A DNA stretch of 64,000 bases from Moniliophthora roreri (GCA_001466705.2 LATX02000001.1:1922001-1986000); one strand, 5' to 3'. Shown: positions 31,376 through 44,299, counted from the stretch's first letter. Notes: a model not told the origin generated them from the sequence alone. Made by a program: numbers and translations.

Positions 31376-33079
31376 ATGAGACTGCCTCGTCGAGTTCCCT
31401 GGAAATCCATAGCGGAGCTTGACCAAGTCTGCTCATGGATATTCACAGATGAAAATGACTCGCAATCAAAAATTTTGGCTATAAACCGCGTAAGGTCTCC
31501 CGCACTTTCCTGTCTTTCTCTTTTTGACTCTTCTTCTGTACTTAGTTGTCTGCATGGAGAACCATAACGCCTCTACCCCATGCTCTGGACTCTACACTGG
31601 CAATCCTTTCAGTAGTCGTTCAGGACTCAAAGTCGGAAGGAACCTCTTACTACCTCCCCCTTCGACAAAGCTACGCCTCTGCACTCATACGACTCGTGAA
31701 CGGCTTGGTGGATCCGTTGCAACTGGGCGTATACGCTCGTTCTATCGCTGGAATAGCTGCCCAGCTAGATCTTCCGCTTTGGCTAGTAGAGCTTCGACAT
31801 GCTGCTACACATGAGGATCTCCCAAGTTTAGAGTTATTGCGTGAAGCGGCGAAGCAGGTGTGACGCTTTTGGTTTCGTTTTTCAGTGCCGTTTGGCTGAA
31901 TGTGTGGTCCCCAGTCAATGTCATGGCTTTTTCACAACTATTGGCTACCCACTCTTAATCCATCCACGTCCTTGAATAACGAAACACCACCCTTACGCCC
32001 ACTGAGCCCCATTCTCAAACAATACAAGGATTTGCTGAAGCTCACCACTCGTGACGCCTCGCTCAAGCCGAGGTACAAGCAGTCCACTCAGACCATATAT
32101 AAAGATGTAGAGAAGTGGATTGCAGAAGCAAAAGTCGCTGCGAACGTCGTATCTGGGGAGCTAGGCTGGACCACCGGTCATACGGTTGACACGGAGGTAG
32201 ATGAACAGGATCCAAAGGAACGTTGGGCTTTGGAGATTCTCTGTGATGCATTACTCGAGAAGGGCGGATTAGTGGCACTATCAAAGAAGTAAGTGAGCTC
32301 CGTTTTGGCGGGAGAACCTGACACTGAGGTGTTCTGCAGGCGACGAATTCTCCCTGGTTCTCCATCATCACCACCTCCAGACTCAGTGCAGATTTGGGCA
32401 CCGCTTCTCACCCACATAAACTCTGTCCATCCAGCTTTCCTCTCCAACCTCGTCAATAAAATGATCCATCGCATCGTCAGCGACTCGCAGCTTACCTCTC
32501 AGAACACGGCCGGGCTGTCTACTTCCTTCGACCCGTCATACGCCGCATGCCTGGCTCGCTGGATACTGTGGGTGACCGAATTTGTGGAAAGCGACGATCC
32601 GGACGACAGCCTCAGAGTGGATGTTTGCGCTGCATTGATTACGGCCGTTGGTCCTGGCGCTGAACTGTCCCCTCAGAGCAAAAATATGTATGCTCTCTTC
32701 ATGTTCTCCCGACCTTGGCAACTCAATATTCTGTTGCAGCTTGGAGACCCTGTTACGAGACTTATGCTCGGGGAATCCTGATCTAGAGGCAGCGCTGTCA
32801 ACGCTGAAGCCATTTGACCGCGTATCTTCCGCTGTGAGCACTTCCCGGGCCTGATTTTCACTCAATTTATGTTATTTGCAGAGATGGACGGCGGAAGACG
32901 TTGTCATCATGAACGAACGTCTCGATGCTCTACTTTCTGTTGCATCGCCTTTACCAGAGCTTGAATCTGAGTCGGTCACTCCAGATAAGTCTTCGACTAT
33001 TTTGGCACCAGGATGGTTGTTATTAGACGAGAGTTCGGGCTGGAGGCCGTGTCCGATAGGTGTATATTATGACAAATAA
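31376..33079 (+). CDS. LAS1: Las1, pre-rRNA ITS2 endoribonuclease subunit
   Basis: Las1 with Grc3 cleaves internal transcribed spacer 2 in 60S ribosome biogenesis. Exons 31376-31489, 31546-31857, 31915-32288, 32340-32687, 32740-32833 and 32882-33079 give 479 residues. The N-terminal family signature MRLPRRVPWKSIAELDQVCS and the block LSAWRTITPLPHALDSTLAI are clear. The HEPN nuclease motif RxxxxH appears as ELRHAATHE. The C-terminus ends LLLDESSGWRPCPIGVYY, also a conserved patch. Confidence 0.93.
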
Positions 33080-33456
33080 ATTCTTGGACCCATATCATGT
33101 TTCTTGTATTACTAGCATCCTGTCCGCAGCACGGAACGAGAAGGGTCATTACTCACTACTTGCCGTGGTACCGTAAGCTAAACCTCTGTTGGTGCTCGCC
33201 TCAAGCTCGTCCCACCTGGGATTAGTATTGAGATATACAAGGCACTACTATCATTGTCTGTTCAGGCATAGATAAACCCAAGTATTCGTGCAGCGGAAAT
33301 ACCCCGCGTTCATTAGCTGATGCCGAGAACCGAAATTCATTATACGGTCTGGCTTGCGTCATTACGCTCATGCGCCGTCCAGCCGGGTGACCTTTATAAA
33401 CCACCATTGCCTTGCCTTCTTGGTCTTCCTCCACTTATTTTCTGTGTTGATATTCT
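33080..33456. other. intergenic between LAS1 and YSC84
   Basis: About 380 bases, presumably the LAS1 3' end and the YSC84 promoter. No gene seen. Confidence 0.55.
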
Positions 33457-35279
33457 ATGCCAAAGATCAATACACCTCTTCCCCAACCCCTACCCAAAGA
33501 ATGCGAGAAAGCAGCCAAGATATGTCAGTATGTTCCTCTTACACTTTGATTTCATCATGCTAAACCGTGTCATGAAGTTCGCAGTTTCATTGACCGAGGA
33601 AATAATGGGTGTGTATATTTTTAATCCTGTCTCAACGAATGAGGTTGATTGGGGTGCTCTGCAGACTGGATGGAGGTCAGTCTTACGCACCAAATGTAGA
33701 GATTCTGCTTTCTGAAATGCTCTATTTACCAGTTATTCCACGAGAAGTCATCGAGAATGCCAAAGGATTTGCAATATTTACCGTCTTCAAAGCCGGATTT
33801 GTGTTCAGTGCTCGAGCTGGGAGTGGAATTGTAATCGCGAGGCTACCAGATGGCTGTGAGTCAAGCCATATTTATATTTTCCTCCCAGTGGTATTTAATA
33901 ACCTTCACAATCTAGCTTGGTCGGCCCCAAGTGCAATCGGGACTGCAGGCTTAGGCTTTGGTGGACAGTTGGGTGCAGAGATGACGGATTTTCTCGTTGT
34001 ATTGAATTCACGATCGGTGCGTCTGACAAGTTGCCGATGACAACTACTTTCGCTCACCATGCGTGTTTGTGTCTTTTTTTTTATAGGCCTTGGTGAGCGT
34101 GATCCTAGTATTGATCATTCATCATTTTCAATCAATATTTTAGAGGACATTTATGGCGGCTGGTTCATTGACGCTCGGCGGAAATGCAAGTATCGCAGTC
34201 GGACCGCTAGGTCGCAATGGAGAAGCCACAGGGTCCCTAAACACGAACGGAAAGCTTGCAGCAATGTACAGCTACTCCAAGACTCGAGGTCTCTTTGGAG
34301 GGATATCCATCGAAGGATCAGTACTTGTGGAACGACAGGATGCAAACGTCCAGGCATACCATAATAATTCTGTCACAGTGAAAATGCTGCTGAGTGGTGC
34401 CATCGAACCACCCGAGTGGGCATCCAGTCTCATAAAGACACTCGAGGCTTGCACGGGAATGCCGGGAGCAAGAAAGTGGATCGATGATAGACTAGCTTCA
34501 GACACTGGCTATGCCTTCGATGGCTTGGGTAGTCCCGGTGCCATTCGGAAGCTTAAAAAGGATGAACGGAGTCCATTCCCGCCCCCTTCATGGGGCACTC
34601 CGAAGGATTCCGGAGGTTACTTTGATCATCCCTCGTCAACACAAGCACAGGATGATTCTTGGCAAAAGGGTGATGTGGGGGCCACCTCTAGCTTCGGCAC
34701 ACGATTCGAGTCGGACTTCACACCGTCCGAAGAATTACGCAAGCATAAACGCTTGAGCTATTCATACAGTCACCCTTCTAGCGATCCATTCGATGGGTTC
34801 GGATCCGGAAGCACGATCACTCACAATCGCTCTATGAGTATGGCCAACCCTTCGTTCACGTCGGCGTCATCCTTGATGACAAATCCCTTTAATGATCTGG
34901 ACCATGATCTCGTCACCACTATTCGTTCTCCAGCAACTCCGGCACCATACATCGCACCTAAACCGGAGCTAGCCAAACCACTTGCAGCCCATGAAGGAGT
35001 GGGTCGTGCCATCGCATTGTATGACTTCAAGGGTATTGAGGTATGTCTTGCCACACGTCTCAGTGCCCCAGATACTCTAGCTTTTGCGCAGCCGGGCGAT
35101 TTATCATTCAACAAAGGCGAAGTCATCACAATCACAGAGAAGAGCGATAGCACTGATGACTGGTACGTCTTTTAAACTTGAGTTGTTCAGCAGAATCTAA
35201 TTCCAAATATCCCAGGTGGACAGGAAAGGTCGGAAACGCCGAAGGCATCTTCCCAGCGAACTTTGTAGAAGTTGTTTGA
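33457..35279 (+). CDS. YSC84: YSC84/LSB3-type SH3 actin-patch protein
   Basis: Endocytic actin-patch protein: an N-terminal SYLF (YSC84) lipid/actin-binding domain, a disordered middle and a C-terminal SH3 domain. 456 residues in exons 33457-33523, 33578-33608, 33665-33675, 33733-33855, 33916-34016, 34087-34092, 34144-35040, 35092-35162 and 35216-35279 (1371 nt). The SYLF domain includes IPREVIENAKGFAIFTVFKA, GSWSAPSAIG and RTFMAAGSLTLGGN. The SH3 runs from RAIALYDFKGIE to NAEGIFPANFVEVV. Exons 3 (11 nt) and 6 (6 nt, GCCTTG, encoding Ala-Leu) are micro-exons. The 6-nt exon is required to give SRSALRTFMAAGS, matching the usual SRSAVRxFMAAGS of the family. Confidence 0.93.
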
Positions 35280-35432
35280 GCCATAGACTATCACTTTCGA
35301 ATATTGGTATCATTGCAAAGCTATCTGGATTCCACACTACCCTGTGTATTCGTAAAGTACATAATTGCTTTTGTATCACTAAATGATTGTAATATCGTGC
35401 CATATTGTAAATGTGAAATAAATTTCCTTATA

Positions 35433-38010
35433 TCATGAATAAAAGGCCTCCATCGCCATCTCACTGTCCATCTCATCGAAGTCCATGGGTATGTCATCAA
35501 AGTACTTGTCATAGTCCTCTTCATCAGAGACGTTTGCTACCTGACTTCCTCCGTGCCTTTGATACCAGGCAAGCACCCGAGGATGAGCGGTAACTCTGAA
35601 TAGTTTTGTCAGTCCCATGTAAGTCAACCTGGAGGCCGGCTTACTTTGATGGGTCAAAGTTGAGGACTTGTAGGTGCTCCATTGTCGTAGCTCGTGAGAG
35701 AGCGACGTACGCTTGGCCCTTTTCAAAGATATTCCGCAGGTCAACTTTAACGCGTTCGAGAGTCTGCCCTTGACTCTTATGAATGGAAAGCGCCCAGGCT
35801 AATATCAATGGTACCTGCATGACTTCAGTCAGCTTCATGCGACGAATGACATTCGGCAAGCCCTCACTTGATCTCTCCTTGCTTCCATTCCTCCGGAAGC
35901 ATTGACCACTTCGAACTCGAGAGGGATGCACAGAATCTGCTTGCCGCCGGGGAAGCACACTACCGGCCAAACTCGCTTTTCGGACAAGTTCTTTTGAACA
36001 TCGGGATCCTTCTCGAGAGACTGATCTTGGCCCGTCTTGACTCGTGTAACGCTAACATGGTCCCTCAGGGCATCAGAAACGGTGCAGAACCTATTGATTT
36101 GTCCGACTGGGTAGACGATGAGAGATCCGAAGAACCGTGAAACTTGATAAAGAATGACTTACTAGAGCCGTTAACAAGCCCTTCGTGATGTATGTTCTAT
36201 ATCCAGCATTGTAAGGAAGGTTCAGGGTCATCAGTAACAGTATTGGATGCCAACCTTCACCAACATGACTTGCGCACCGACCTGTGAAACATTGAATCAG
36301 TCTGATAATTATTCTCGTCTTCTCATACCTTGAGCTGTAACATCTGTGGCACGATGGTGCGATGGTCAAGCAACCGCATAGCTTGAGCATAACTAATATT
36401 GACATCGTTACTGTCTTTGCCAGGCATATCGTATGCTTTGTAGACTATCGGTGTTTCTTTGATTTGATTTAAACGAGCTGTATTGGCGCGATCAACCTCA
36501 TTTCGGGTCGGGAAGCTACACAAAACAATTGTAAGAACACGGCAGGTTTATTAGGACGACAACTTACAGTTCAGTAGGCTCAATACCGTCAGTGTATTCG
36601 ATCTTCCGGGAAAGTGCCCGGAAAGACGAAACAATAGATGAATCAAGATTCCCAAAACGCATGGCATTGAGCATGTCGACAAATCCTAAGTAAACACAAC
36701 ATATCTGAGCGCGAAAATTTTGCAGAGAAAGCCCACAGACTTTGTTCTTTCTGTCGGAAAACCTTTTGCAGCACAATTGGCGGGCCGATACAGCTATTCC
36801 AGCTATCAGCTTCGAACGCAAAACGGGACTGCGCCTGTGCGCCGCTTTTGTCACGATCGGGTACAGGAGGAAGCTGACAAAAATCCCCAGAGAGCACTAA
36901 CTGGTAGGGATTCGAGTCAAGGCAAAGTCCCGGGATCGGAAGGAATGAGAGTGCACCTGCATGCCACCAAATGGTAAGTCCTTTTTCTCTCTTATAGTAC
37001 GAGCAAGCTCCTCCTAAATCCGTCTCAGCACCATTTGATGAATGTCCAAGGTCATCGATCTCACCAAAAGATCGAAAAGTCGGCCGTCCAGCATCGAGAC
37101 TGATCTTCTTCAGAAGCCGGTTAATATGCTAGTGAAAACGCTAACCTTCGTCTATAATTAAAACCTCTACTGTGTGCCAACGGTTGAGTACATCGCGAAA
37201 GCGCCCCGCATTTGTGAAGAACTTGATGGCGGTTTTCTTTGCCGTGTCGTTACCGATATTTATTCCGGCCCAGGAATGCAAAGTTGTTCCTCCAATATTT
37301 ATTGCGGCAATTCCAGTTGACGCGGTAATTGCCACTTTTTTCTTCTCGCTTTTCAACCACCCAATAATCTCGCGGAGCAGTACAGATTTCCCAGTTCCTA
37401 CAACAGTTAGTCAGGTACTTCTGGTAGAACTTGTTTCACTCTATGCAACACACCAGCTGAGCCTGTATAAAAAACACTTCTTCCCCGCTTGACTAGATCG
37501 AGTACACGCTTCTGTTCAGGGGATAGCACAATAGGTTCCGACACGGTTGATGAGTTGGCGACGTGACTGGGAGATAGAGCAGCAGGTCCCGACGGGCAAG
37601 CTGTTGCAGGTACGATGGGTGAATTAGCGACTTGAGCGGGTGCGGGTTTGTGACTGATGAATTCAATGTCCTCGTCGTCCTCGTCGAAGGTTTGAAGAGT
37701 TCTCTGGGGCGTTGTACGCTGGTGTTTTACGGCAGGTCCTTCAAGAAACTCAATTTCCGAGTCCGAGTCATGAATGGAGAGGTTGCTTGCGTTCAGAGTC
37801 GGGCTGGGGTTGAGGATCAAACCTGCCGCCTCTGCTGTAGAGTTAGTGGATCTCGCGAGAAGAAACCAAGCCCACTCATCAATCCATATTTGTGCCTCTG
37901 CTTTTGAATGAAACGACTTGTATTCGGCCGACTGGAAGCGAGAGGTCTACTGCAAGATCTAGAAGTGGTCAAATTAACGATGTATTTTGGATCATACACT
38001 GGCTTTGCAC
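35433..38010 (-). CDS. PIF1-like DNA helicase, copy 1
   Basis: SF1B 5'-3' helicase. Exons traced: 37454-37822 (5' extent uncertain), 37146-37397, 37065-37099, 36957-37013, 36741-36900, 36568-36685, 36329-36515, 36255-36281, 36163-36196, 35868-36106, 35645-35814 and 35433-35595. Motifs: Walker [13 protein letters not shown] (rebuilt across intron 37398-37453), Walker [16 protein letters not shown], motif [16 protein letters not shown], and C-terminal [17 protein letters not shown] plus [11 protein letters not shown]. Upstream of 37822 the frame reads [18 protein letters not shown], similar to the N-terminus of copy 2, so the gene probably starts near 38010, but the first splice is not resolved. 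An acidic C-terminal tail ([16 protein letters not shown]) also matches copy 2. Confidence 0.9.
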
Positions 38011-38418
38011 TATGCAACGAGAGGATGAGTGCCGGTAATATTTGAGATTAAAGATGTGATTAACCTGTTCCCAAGTATTGTAAATCTTTTGGCATCGTTG
38101 CCAATAAACAGTCAGACAATGACATTTCGGTTTGGTCAAAGAAGTCTCACCTTGGGTCCCTCTCTTCCCCTTCGGACCGCATAAAACTTTACTTTCGCCA
38201 TGTTTCGAGAATGCTAGCGTTCAGATTGAAGGATTGCCGTGGAGATTTTACCGAGATCAAAGAGGGATGGTAGAGAGATGGCCAAAAGACGCGTTGCCGG
38301 CGCCACGCTACCGAAAGAAACGCGGTCATTGCTTGTGAACGTGACTCAAAAATCTTGCTCTTTCTTGCCCTTATACCAACAATTTGTCACGCTCTGTAGT
38401 CATACAGGAAGTCAATGA
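38011..38418. other. shared 5' region of two helicase genes
   Basis: About 400 bases between the two head-to-head PIF1-like genes; a natural candidate for a bidirectional promoter. No other gene seen. Confidence 0.5.
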
Positions 38419-40980
38419 ATGCAGTTGCCTTCGCCTACCCCTACTCCTCCAGCTGCACAAAACGAAACCCGCTATTATGTCTTAGTCGGGCCAACTTCTC
38501 TACAGGTTTTCGAGACTGCAAGTCCTTTGGCACTGGGATTCAAAGGGTTCACTACAAGGGATGAAGCAGAGTTATGGATTGAGCAGTATCTTCAGGGTGC
38601 GCATAGGTCTTGCTCGTAACGTCTCTGACTTCAATCAACGCACAGGTAAGCCTGAGGAACCGCCAACCCGCCCACAAACTCCAGATCGGGATGAATATCA
38701 TTCTGCATCTCATCCCAGGTTATTCTCTCCTGGTAGAGAGTATCCTGCGCCCCTAGCTAGGGATGAAGGTAGCATCAGTGTCTCCGAAATCCCCGGGTCC
38801 ACCATCAAGCTCTCGGCTGAACAAAAGAAAGTACTCGACATCGTTGTAGCAGGAGGGAACGTCTTTTTTACTGGCCCAGCTGGTCTGTCAATATCATATT
38901 CTCAATTCACTTTCTACTCAATTACAACACATACCAGGTACTGGGAAGTCTGTTCTACTTCGGGAGATCGTCAGAACCCTCCGACATATGCGACCGAATA
39001 ATCCTGAATCCCTTGCGGTCACAGCCTCCACTGGAATCGCAGGTATCAATATCGGTGGATCCACTATTCATTCCTTCTCCGGAATTAGACTCGGCAAAGA
39101 AGAGGATGGCCCTTTAGCGCGAAGGATCAAGGGCTCAAGGATTCTCTCAAAACGCTGGCAAGACCTCAAAACTCTTATTATCGATGAAATATCAATGCTC
39201 GACGGCAGAATATTTGACAAGCTGGTACGTCTACTGTTTCTAATGCATCATTTCGGTTTCAATACGATATACACCAGGAATTTATCGCTCGAGAGGTCAG
39301 GAGAGTTCGAGCGCCATTCGGGGGCATACAGGTTGGTGTCTTGAGTGTTTCATATCCGCACCGGCACTGGGAGTGTTTAAATCTTTTCACTAGTTGGTAC
39401 TCTCTGGTGACTTTTGCCAACTCCCATCAGTGCCAGACGAGAGTCACAATCATAGGCTGGCCTCAACCTTTTGCTTCGATGCGAATTCATGGCGGTCTTG
39501 TATGCCCGAACTCCCAGTTGTTCTCACCCAAGTTTTCCGGCAAAATGACAAAGGTGTGTTACTTTGCTCTTCATCCTAATGTTGCTGACCCTCTGGGCCA
39601 GAATTCGTAGATATACTTGCGCGGATGAGGGTTGGTGCTCTAACTGATCCTCAGATACAGAAGTTGCAGAGCTTATCGCGACCTCTTGTCTATCCTGATG
39701 ATATCGAACCCACGGAACTGTAGGCGCTCTTTCATCTGCGGTTGCCCTGTAGTGTCTAAGTGTACCTTTAGGTATCCTACCCGAGCAGAGGTTGACGCTT
39801 GCAATCAGAAAAGGATGGCCGGGCTTTCTGGTACTACGCACACGTACCTCGCAATGGACCGAGCAGGTCATGATGTCAACGGAAATATGATACCCAAGGA
39901 GCAAGTCATCAAGCTATTGGACAAACTATTGATCTCCCCAAGCACTATAACCCTCAAAGTGGGTTACACTTGCCTTTGGCCTCTTTCTATACCAATCCCT
40001 GTAATAGGAGGGCTCACAAGTGATGTTAATCAAGGTTAGTGGCTTTAATTGCTTGAATCTTGTGGCTCTTAAAAGCAGCTAGAACATTGTTCAAGGTAGC
40101 ATGGTTAATGGCTCTATCGGAAGGATTATAGGTTTCATGACAATCTCGGAGGCACTCAAGAAGCAGATTGCAATTGCCACTCGTAAAGACAAAGAGGAAT
40201 CTGAAGATCTGACCAGTAGAAGACCACCCCCAATGGTGCCTTTGGACAAGATTTTGTTTGATGATAAGAAGCAACTCTTTCCACTGGTGCAATTCACATC
40301 TGGTGCAATGCTTCTGTGTGCTCCAACCAACTTTACCATAGAGGGATATCTTGGAAATGGTGAGTCTATAGTTGCTATTGACTGTGTTCAACACTTACAT
40401 TCCTTCACTGTATCTAGTTGAGTGTGAACGTATGCAGGTCCCATTGATACTGGTAAATAATCAGTATAGGCTAGGGGGCACTCATAATGATGGAAATGAA
40501 CCTACAGGCATGGGCAATGTCAATCCACAAAAGTCAAGGCCAAACCCTTTCTCGTGTCAAAATTGATCTGCGGAGGATCTTTGAGAGAGGTCAAAGTAAG
40601 TCTCAAAGCATTGTATGTAGTCAATGTCTAAGCTCTATATCTACCTAGCCTATGTGGCCATTTCTCGTGCCACTAGCATGGAAAATTTGGAGATTTTAAA
40701 CTTCAATGCTGTGAAGTTTGTCATTCATATGCTATTTTCAACAATTTCAGAGGCTGATGTTCAGCTTAGAGTACAGGCTCACCCTCGCGTGTTAGAGTGG
40801 CAGAAAGAATGGCAGCCAGTCCCACTACCAGTAACTCCAGCTAATCCCAGCCAATCAGACTTAGATATATTGATGGATAGTCCCAGTGTGCATGAGGATG
40901 ATTTCATTTGGGATGAGATGGACTCGGAAGATGCAATACAGCAGTATCATTCAAACTTTTCTGTCACATCAAGGAAATAG
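38419..40980 (+). CDS. PIF1-like DNA helicase, copy 2
   Basis: 641 residues in thirteen exons: 38419-38596, 38646-38882, 38938-39224, 39278-39331, 39394-39553, 39602-39719, 39772-39958, 40008-40034, 40083-40359, 40418-40452, 40508-40595, 40649-40715 and 40770-40980 (1926 nt, frame intact). Motifs: Walker [13 protein letters not shown], Walker [46 protein letters not shown] and [10 protein letters not shown]. The N-terminus ([17 protein letters not shown], then [19 protein letters not shown]) resembles the small viroplasmin/RNase H1 N-terminal fold that binds nucleic acid. All motifs are present, so an active helicase is plausible. The 27-nt exon 8 and most first-half intron positions equal those of copy 1. 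Confidence 0.92.
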
Positions 40981-41226
40981 TTCAGGTACCATACATCATC
41001 CAAGGTGTCCCATTAACTTGTAATTGATAGTCAATGCCACCTCTCTAGTTACTACTCAACTTCAAGCTAAACATACAATTGAAGACAACAAATCACAGAA
41101 AGGGTAAAAATTAGCCCAGAGAAGTGAGTCATACAAAAGGAATATACAAAAAGTTGTCCTGTCATGCAAAGTATACTGTACTCATAAAACAAAAATATGT
41201 ATATCATCGACACGAGCGGAAAACCA

Positions 41227-44126
41227 TTACCGGTCACCTATACGTGGCGAAGGCGGAATAGAATTTCTTTGCAGAGATCGACTGCCTATGCTATCTGTCT
41301 CACCGCCTTTGTGTGGTGAAGATGGCGGAGATGATAATGTCGGACCTGACAACCCCGACTCTTCATCAGGATTTCTTCCCCCTTCATATGAAGTGGAGTC
41401 ATCAGTTTCAAAGACTGATACTGACGATGCGGTGGCAGACGGAGAAGGAGGTGGGGGTAAGATGTCCTCTCGCTTCTGTCTCTGTGAAGGTCGAAGAGGA
41501 AGAGGTGGTGTGATGTCTGAACGTTCCTTGGTCGGGGACCGAGCGGAAGGATGAATACTATGCATTGGTCGTGGGGGTAGAGCAGGACTGAAGTCATCTG
41601 AAAGAGACATAGGCGGTACAATGATTGGAGATGGCGGAACGCTCGCAATCTTCGTCGTCTTGGACCCGTAGTATAGAGGAGCTGGTTCATCCGATGGCAT
41701 TGGAGGAAGAGGGGGCGAATGATTAGCGTGAGGATCATCGTTGAAGAGGATGTGGGCGTTCATAATAAGATCCTCCATGAGAGAATCTTTGAAGGATTGC
41801 ACACTCAGCAAGTCCACTCCTTTGGGTATTTCATCTTCACCAAATATAACCCCACCAAAGACAATCGCCAGGTTCTTGGGGTCCATCTTATTCTTTTCAG
41901 AGTGTGATGCAACACGCGCGAGGTGCTCCACAAGTGCTTTGAGGGTGGCCTGGTGTACTGGTGGCAGGCGTCGCATCTTTGATCTCAGAAGTATGAAGTT
42001 ATTGGACTGATGCTCAGCTGTAGCTCCATTTGAGTCGAAATTGTGCTTTTCTTGGACTCGATTTCACGTACCGAAGTCTTCCGAATGTTGTATCCGCTCT
42101 TGCAACGAAAAGCGGAAAACCGGTTCCGGAAGTTCGCGCAAATACAACTGTGGCAATATTGGGAATTTGGATACGTTTCGGGGTACAATGGTAAATGCAC
42201 TAACCTTTAGGAGCGATGCAACAGCATAGATATCGTCCCTTGGCGTAAACTCGAACACTTCCTCGTCTTTCTCGAGTTCATGTTGCATCTATGAATATCT
42301 CAGGGACGGTCGGAAAGTCTGAATCTGATTTTTTTTACATACCACTTGTACTATTGCATGGCGACCAGATACCTGTGCCACAGTCAGCGCTGGTAATGAA
42401 ATATTGAGAGAAGACAGCTGCACTCACCCGGTAAATACCTTCTGCCTCCAAACCTCTCTTGTCAATCTCAGCAACGCATAGTCGCACAATCTTCGGTACC
42501 TCGCCATCTGGCAAGTTCTTGGTTGTTGCATAGTCCAACAAGCTGAAACCGAATATGAGGTCGTGGCATTCGCCAACTATGCAGTTTTGGTATAGTATTG
42601 GCTCGGGTATAGCCGACGCTAGAGATTTGGGGATGAAGGCCGCAAATTTGGCTTTGTCTTTCTCTGGGGATATCTTGGAAACAACACCCCTCGCATGAGA
42701 GGCGAGTTGTGTCTGTGTAGCGTTGGTCGCGCTGTTGAAAGATTATGAACCCGAAAGGTGTCGTTCAAGCGTGATACTCGATACTCACGTCATGTTGTCA
42801 GTGTACTTCTCTAAAACCTTTTTCACTATTTCTGCGCATTCCTCAACAAACATGACTAGAGACTGTTGCAAAGTCAGGAATAAGTTACTAGAGTATCACC
42901 AAGAACTCACATTGTAACCACTCTCGAGGGTCTGTCTAAAAGTCAGTGCCAAGGTAGTCGGATGTCACCGTGAAATCCACCTTAATTCTCTTCAATCTGA
43001 GGGTCTCCAACCAGTACACGCCTCTACGGTATTCCTTGTCCGCCTCATCCAATTCCCGTTTAGTTCGCACAGTCCTCAAAGCATGGTTTTCACGGCCACC
43101 ACCGAGAGTATCTTTCACCGATCCACCCTTATCCAACAAGCCAATCAACTGGTTCAGTTGTTTCTTGCCTTCTTTTGCAAAATCCGAAAACGCTGTGGAC
43201 GAGGAAGGTGAACGGTTACGACCACTCGGTGCGCTGCCTGATGGACGACGATCAAGAGCTCGAAGTGGTTGCGGTGAAGTGACTTGTGGACGTGATGAGG
43301 TAGGATGTGATCTTGGACCAAGACCGTGATAGTCTGGACCGGGGGTGGGTTGTTGAATGGGCATTGAAGGTGAAGCTGCTGCTCTCTTCGACTCCTGCAG
43401 TAGTAATGAGCGAACAAAATAAATTGATTGATATTGAACGTACCTCGACTTCTTGATACTTCTTCAGGTATCGATTCTTAAGCCTCGGTAGTGTAACTTC
43501 CGCATACTCATGGTAAGCCAATCCAGATTCCTTCAAGTCCTCTTTAATACGCTTCCTAGTCCGTTCTTGAGTCTCCTAGTTGAAAATATCGGTGAGTGTG
43601 ACACTGAAGATGCTGAAACGCGCACCTTGAGAGCTGTGAGGGGGTGGATGACGTCCGCATTCAAGGTGGCGAGAAACGCTTGCCTCGCTTGTGACTCTAG
43701 GCGCTTGAATGCGTTAAAATGATATTAGACGGGAAGGATAGTGACTGACCTCGCTCCAAATTCTCCCTCACTTCGCCCCAGGCACTTCGCGCGGTACTCA
43801 GATCACCCCGATCATCCAGAAAACTGTCGATAGACTTGACTTTTCTATGCAATTTCAACAAGGAGTCAACACTGCAGGGGTATGAGCTTGATATGTAACG
43901 CTATTTAGTGTGAAAACAAACTAGATTTCTTCGATACGTTTCCTGATAGACAATGAGAACTTGTATTATAAACAAAAAGCACGCGACTGACGACATACCT
44001 TTCGAGGAAAAGACTGAGGTAGCTGTCATTCAAGAACTTGAGCTGAGTATCAAAGAGAGGAATGGGTCCATGGGTTGATGGGAGATACTCTGAGGACGCT
44101 CTTCTCGACGCTGGTTCGCTCATCAT
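41227..44126 (-). CDS. F-BAR and RhoGAP domain protein (Rgd1-like)
   Basis: 755 residues; exons 43999-44126, 43922-43942 (21 nt), 43750-43871, 43626-43696, 43444-43575, 42981-43394, 42911-42931 (21 nt), 42789-42862, 42428-42731, 42343-42372, 42205-42288, 42072-42147 and 41227-42017 (2268 nt). It stimulates GTP hydrolysis by a Rho GTPase at curved membrane. The N-terminal F-BAR begins PLFDTQLKFLNDSYLSLFLE and continues through YAEVTLPRLKNRYLKKYQEV to ESGYNSLVMFVEECAEIVKK, interrupted by a ~100-residue disordered insert. RhoGAP: VPKIVRLCVAEIDKRGLEAEGIYRVSG, with the arginine finger in GIYR, then LYLRELPEPVFRF and KMDPKNLAIVFGGVIF. The C-terminal 180 residues are proline/serine-rich. Confidence 0.93.
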
Positions 44127-44299
44127 GTTCCCGTTGAGCGTCGTTGAAGAGCGCCACCGAGTAACGTGAAGACACGTGGCCCGTGATATTAATTCACGGC
44201 TAGGCGATAGAATTTCTTTCAACCGCAAGATAAGAACAATGCGTCCTCTGAATCGGAGTGTCAGGGAAAGCAAACCGTCCATAATTGCTCTTTTCATGC

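Noticed and set aside
36107..36162. Frameshift in PIF1 copy 1 after LVNGS
   Set aside because: It is explained by an ordinary 56-nt intron; the joined frame reads [16 protein letters not shown].
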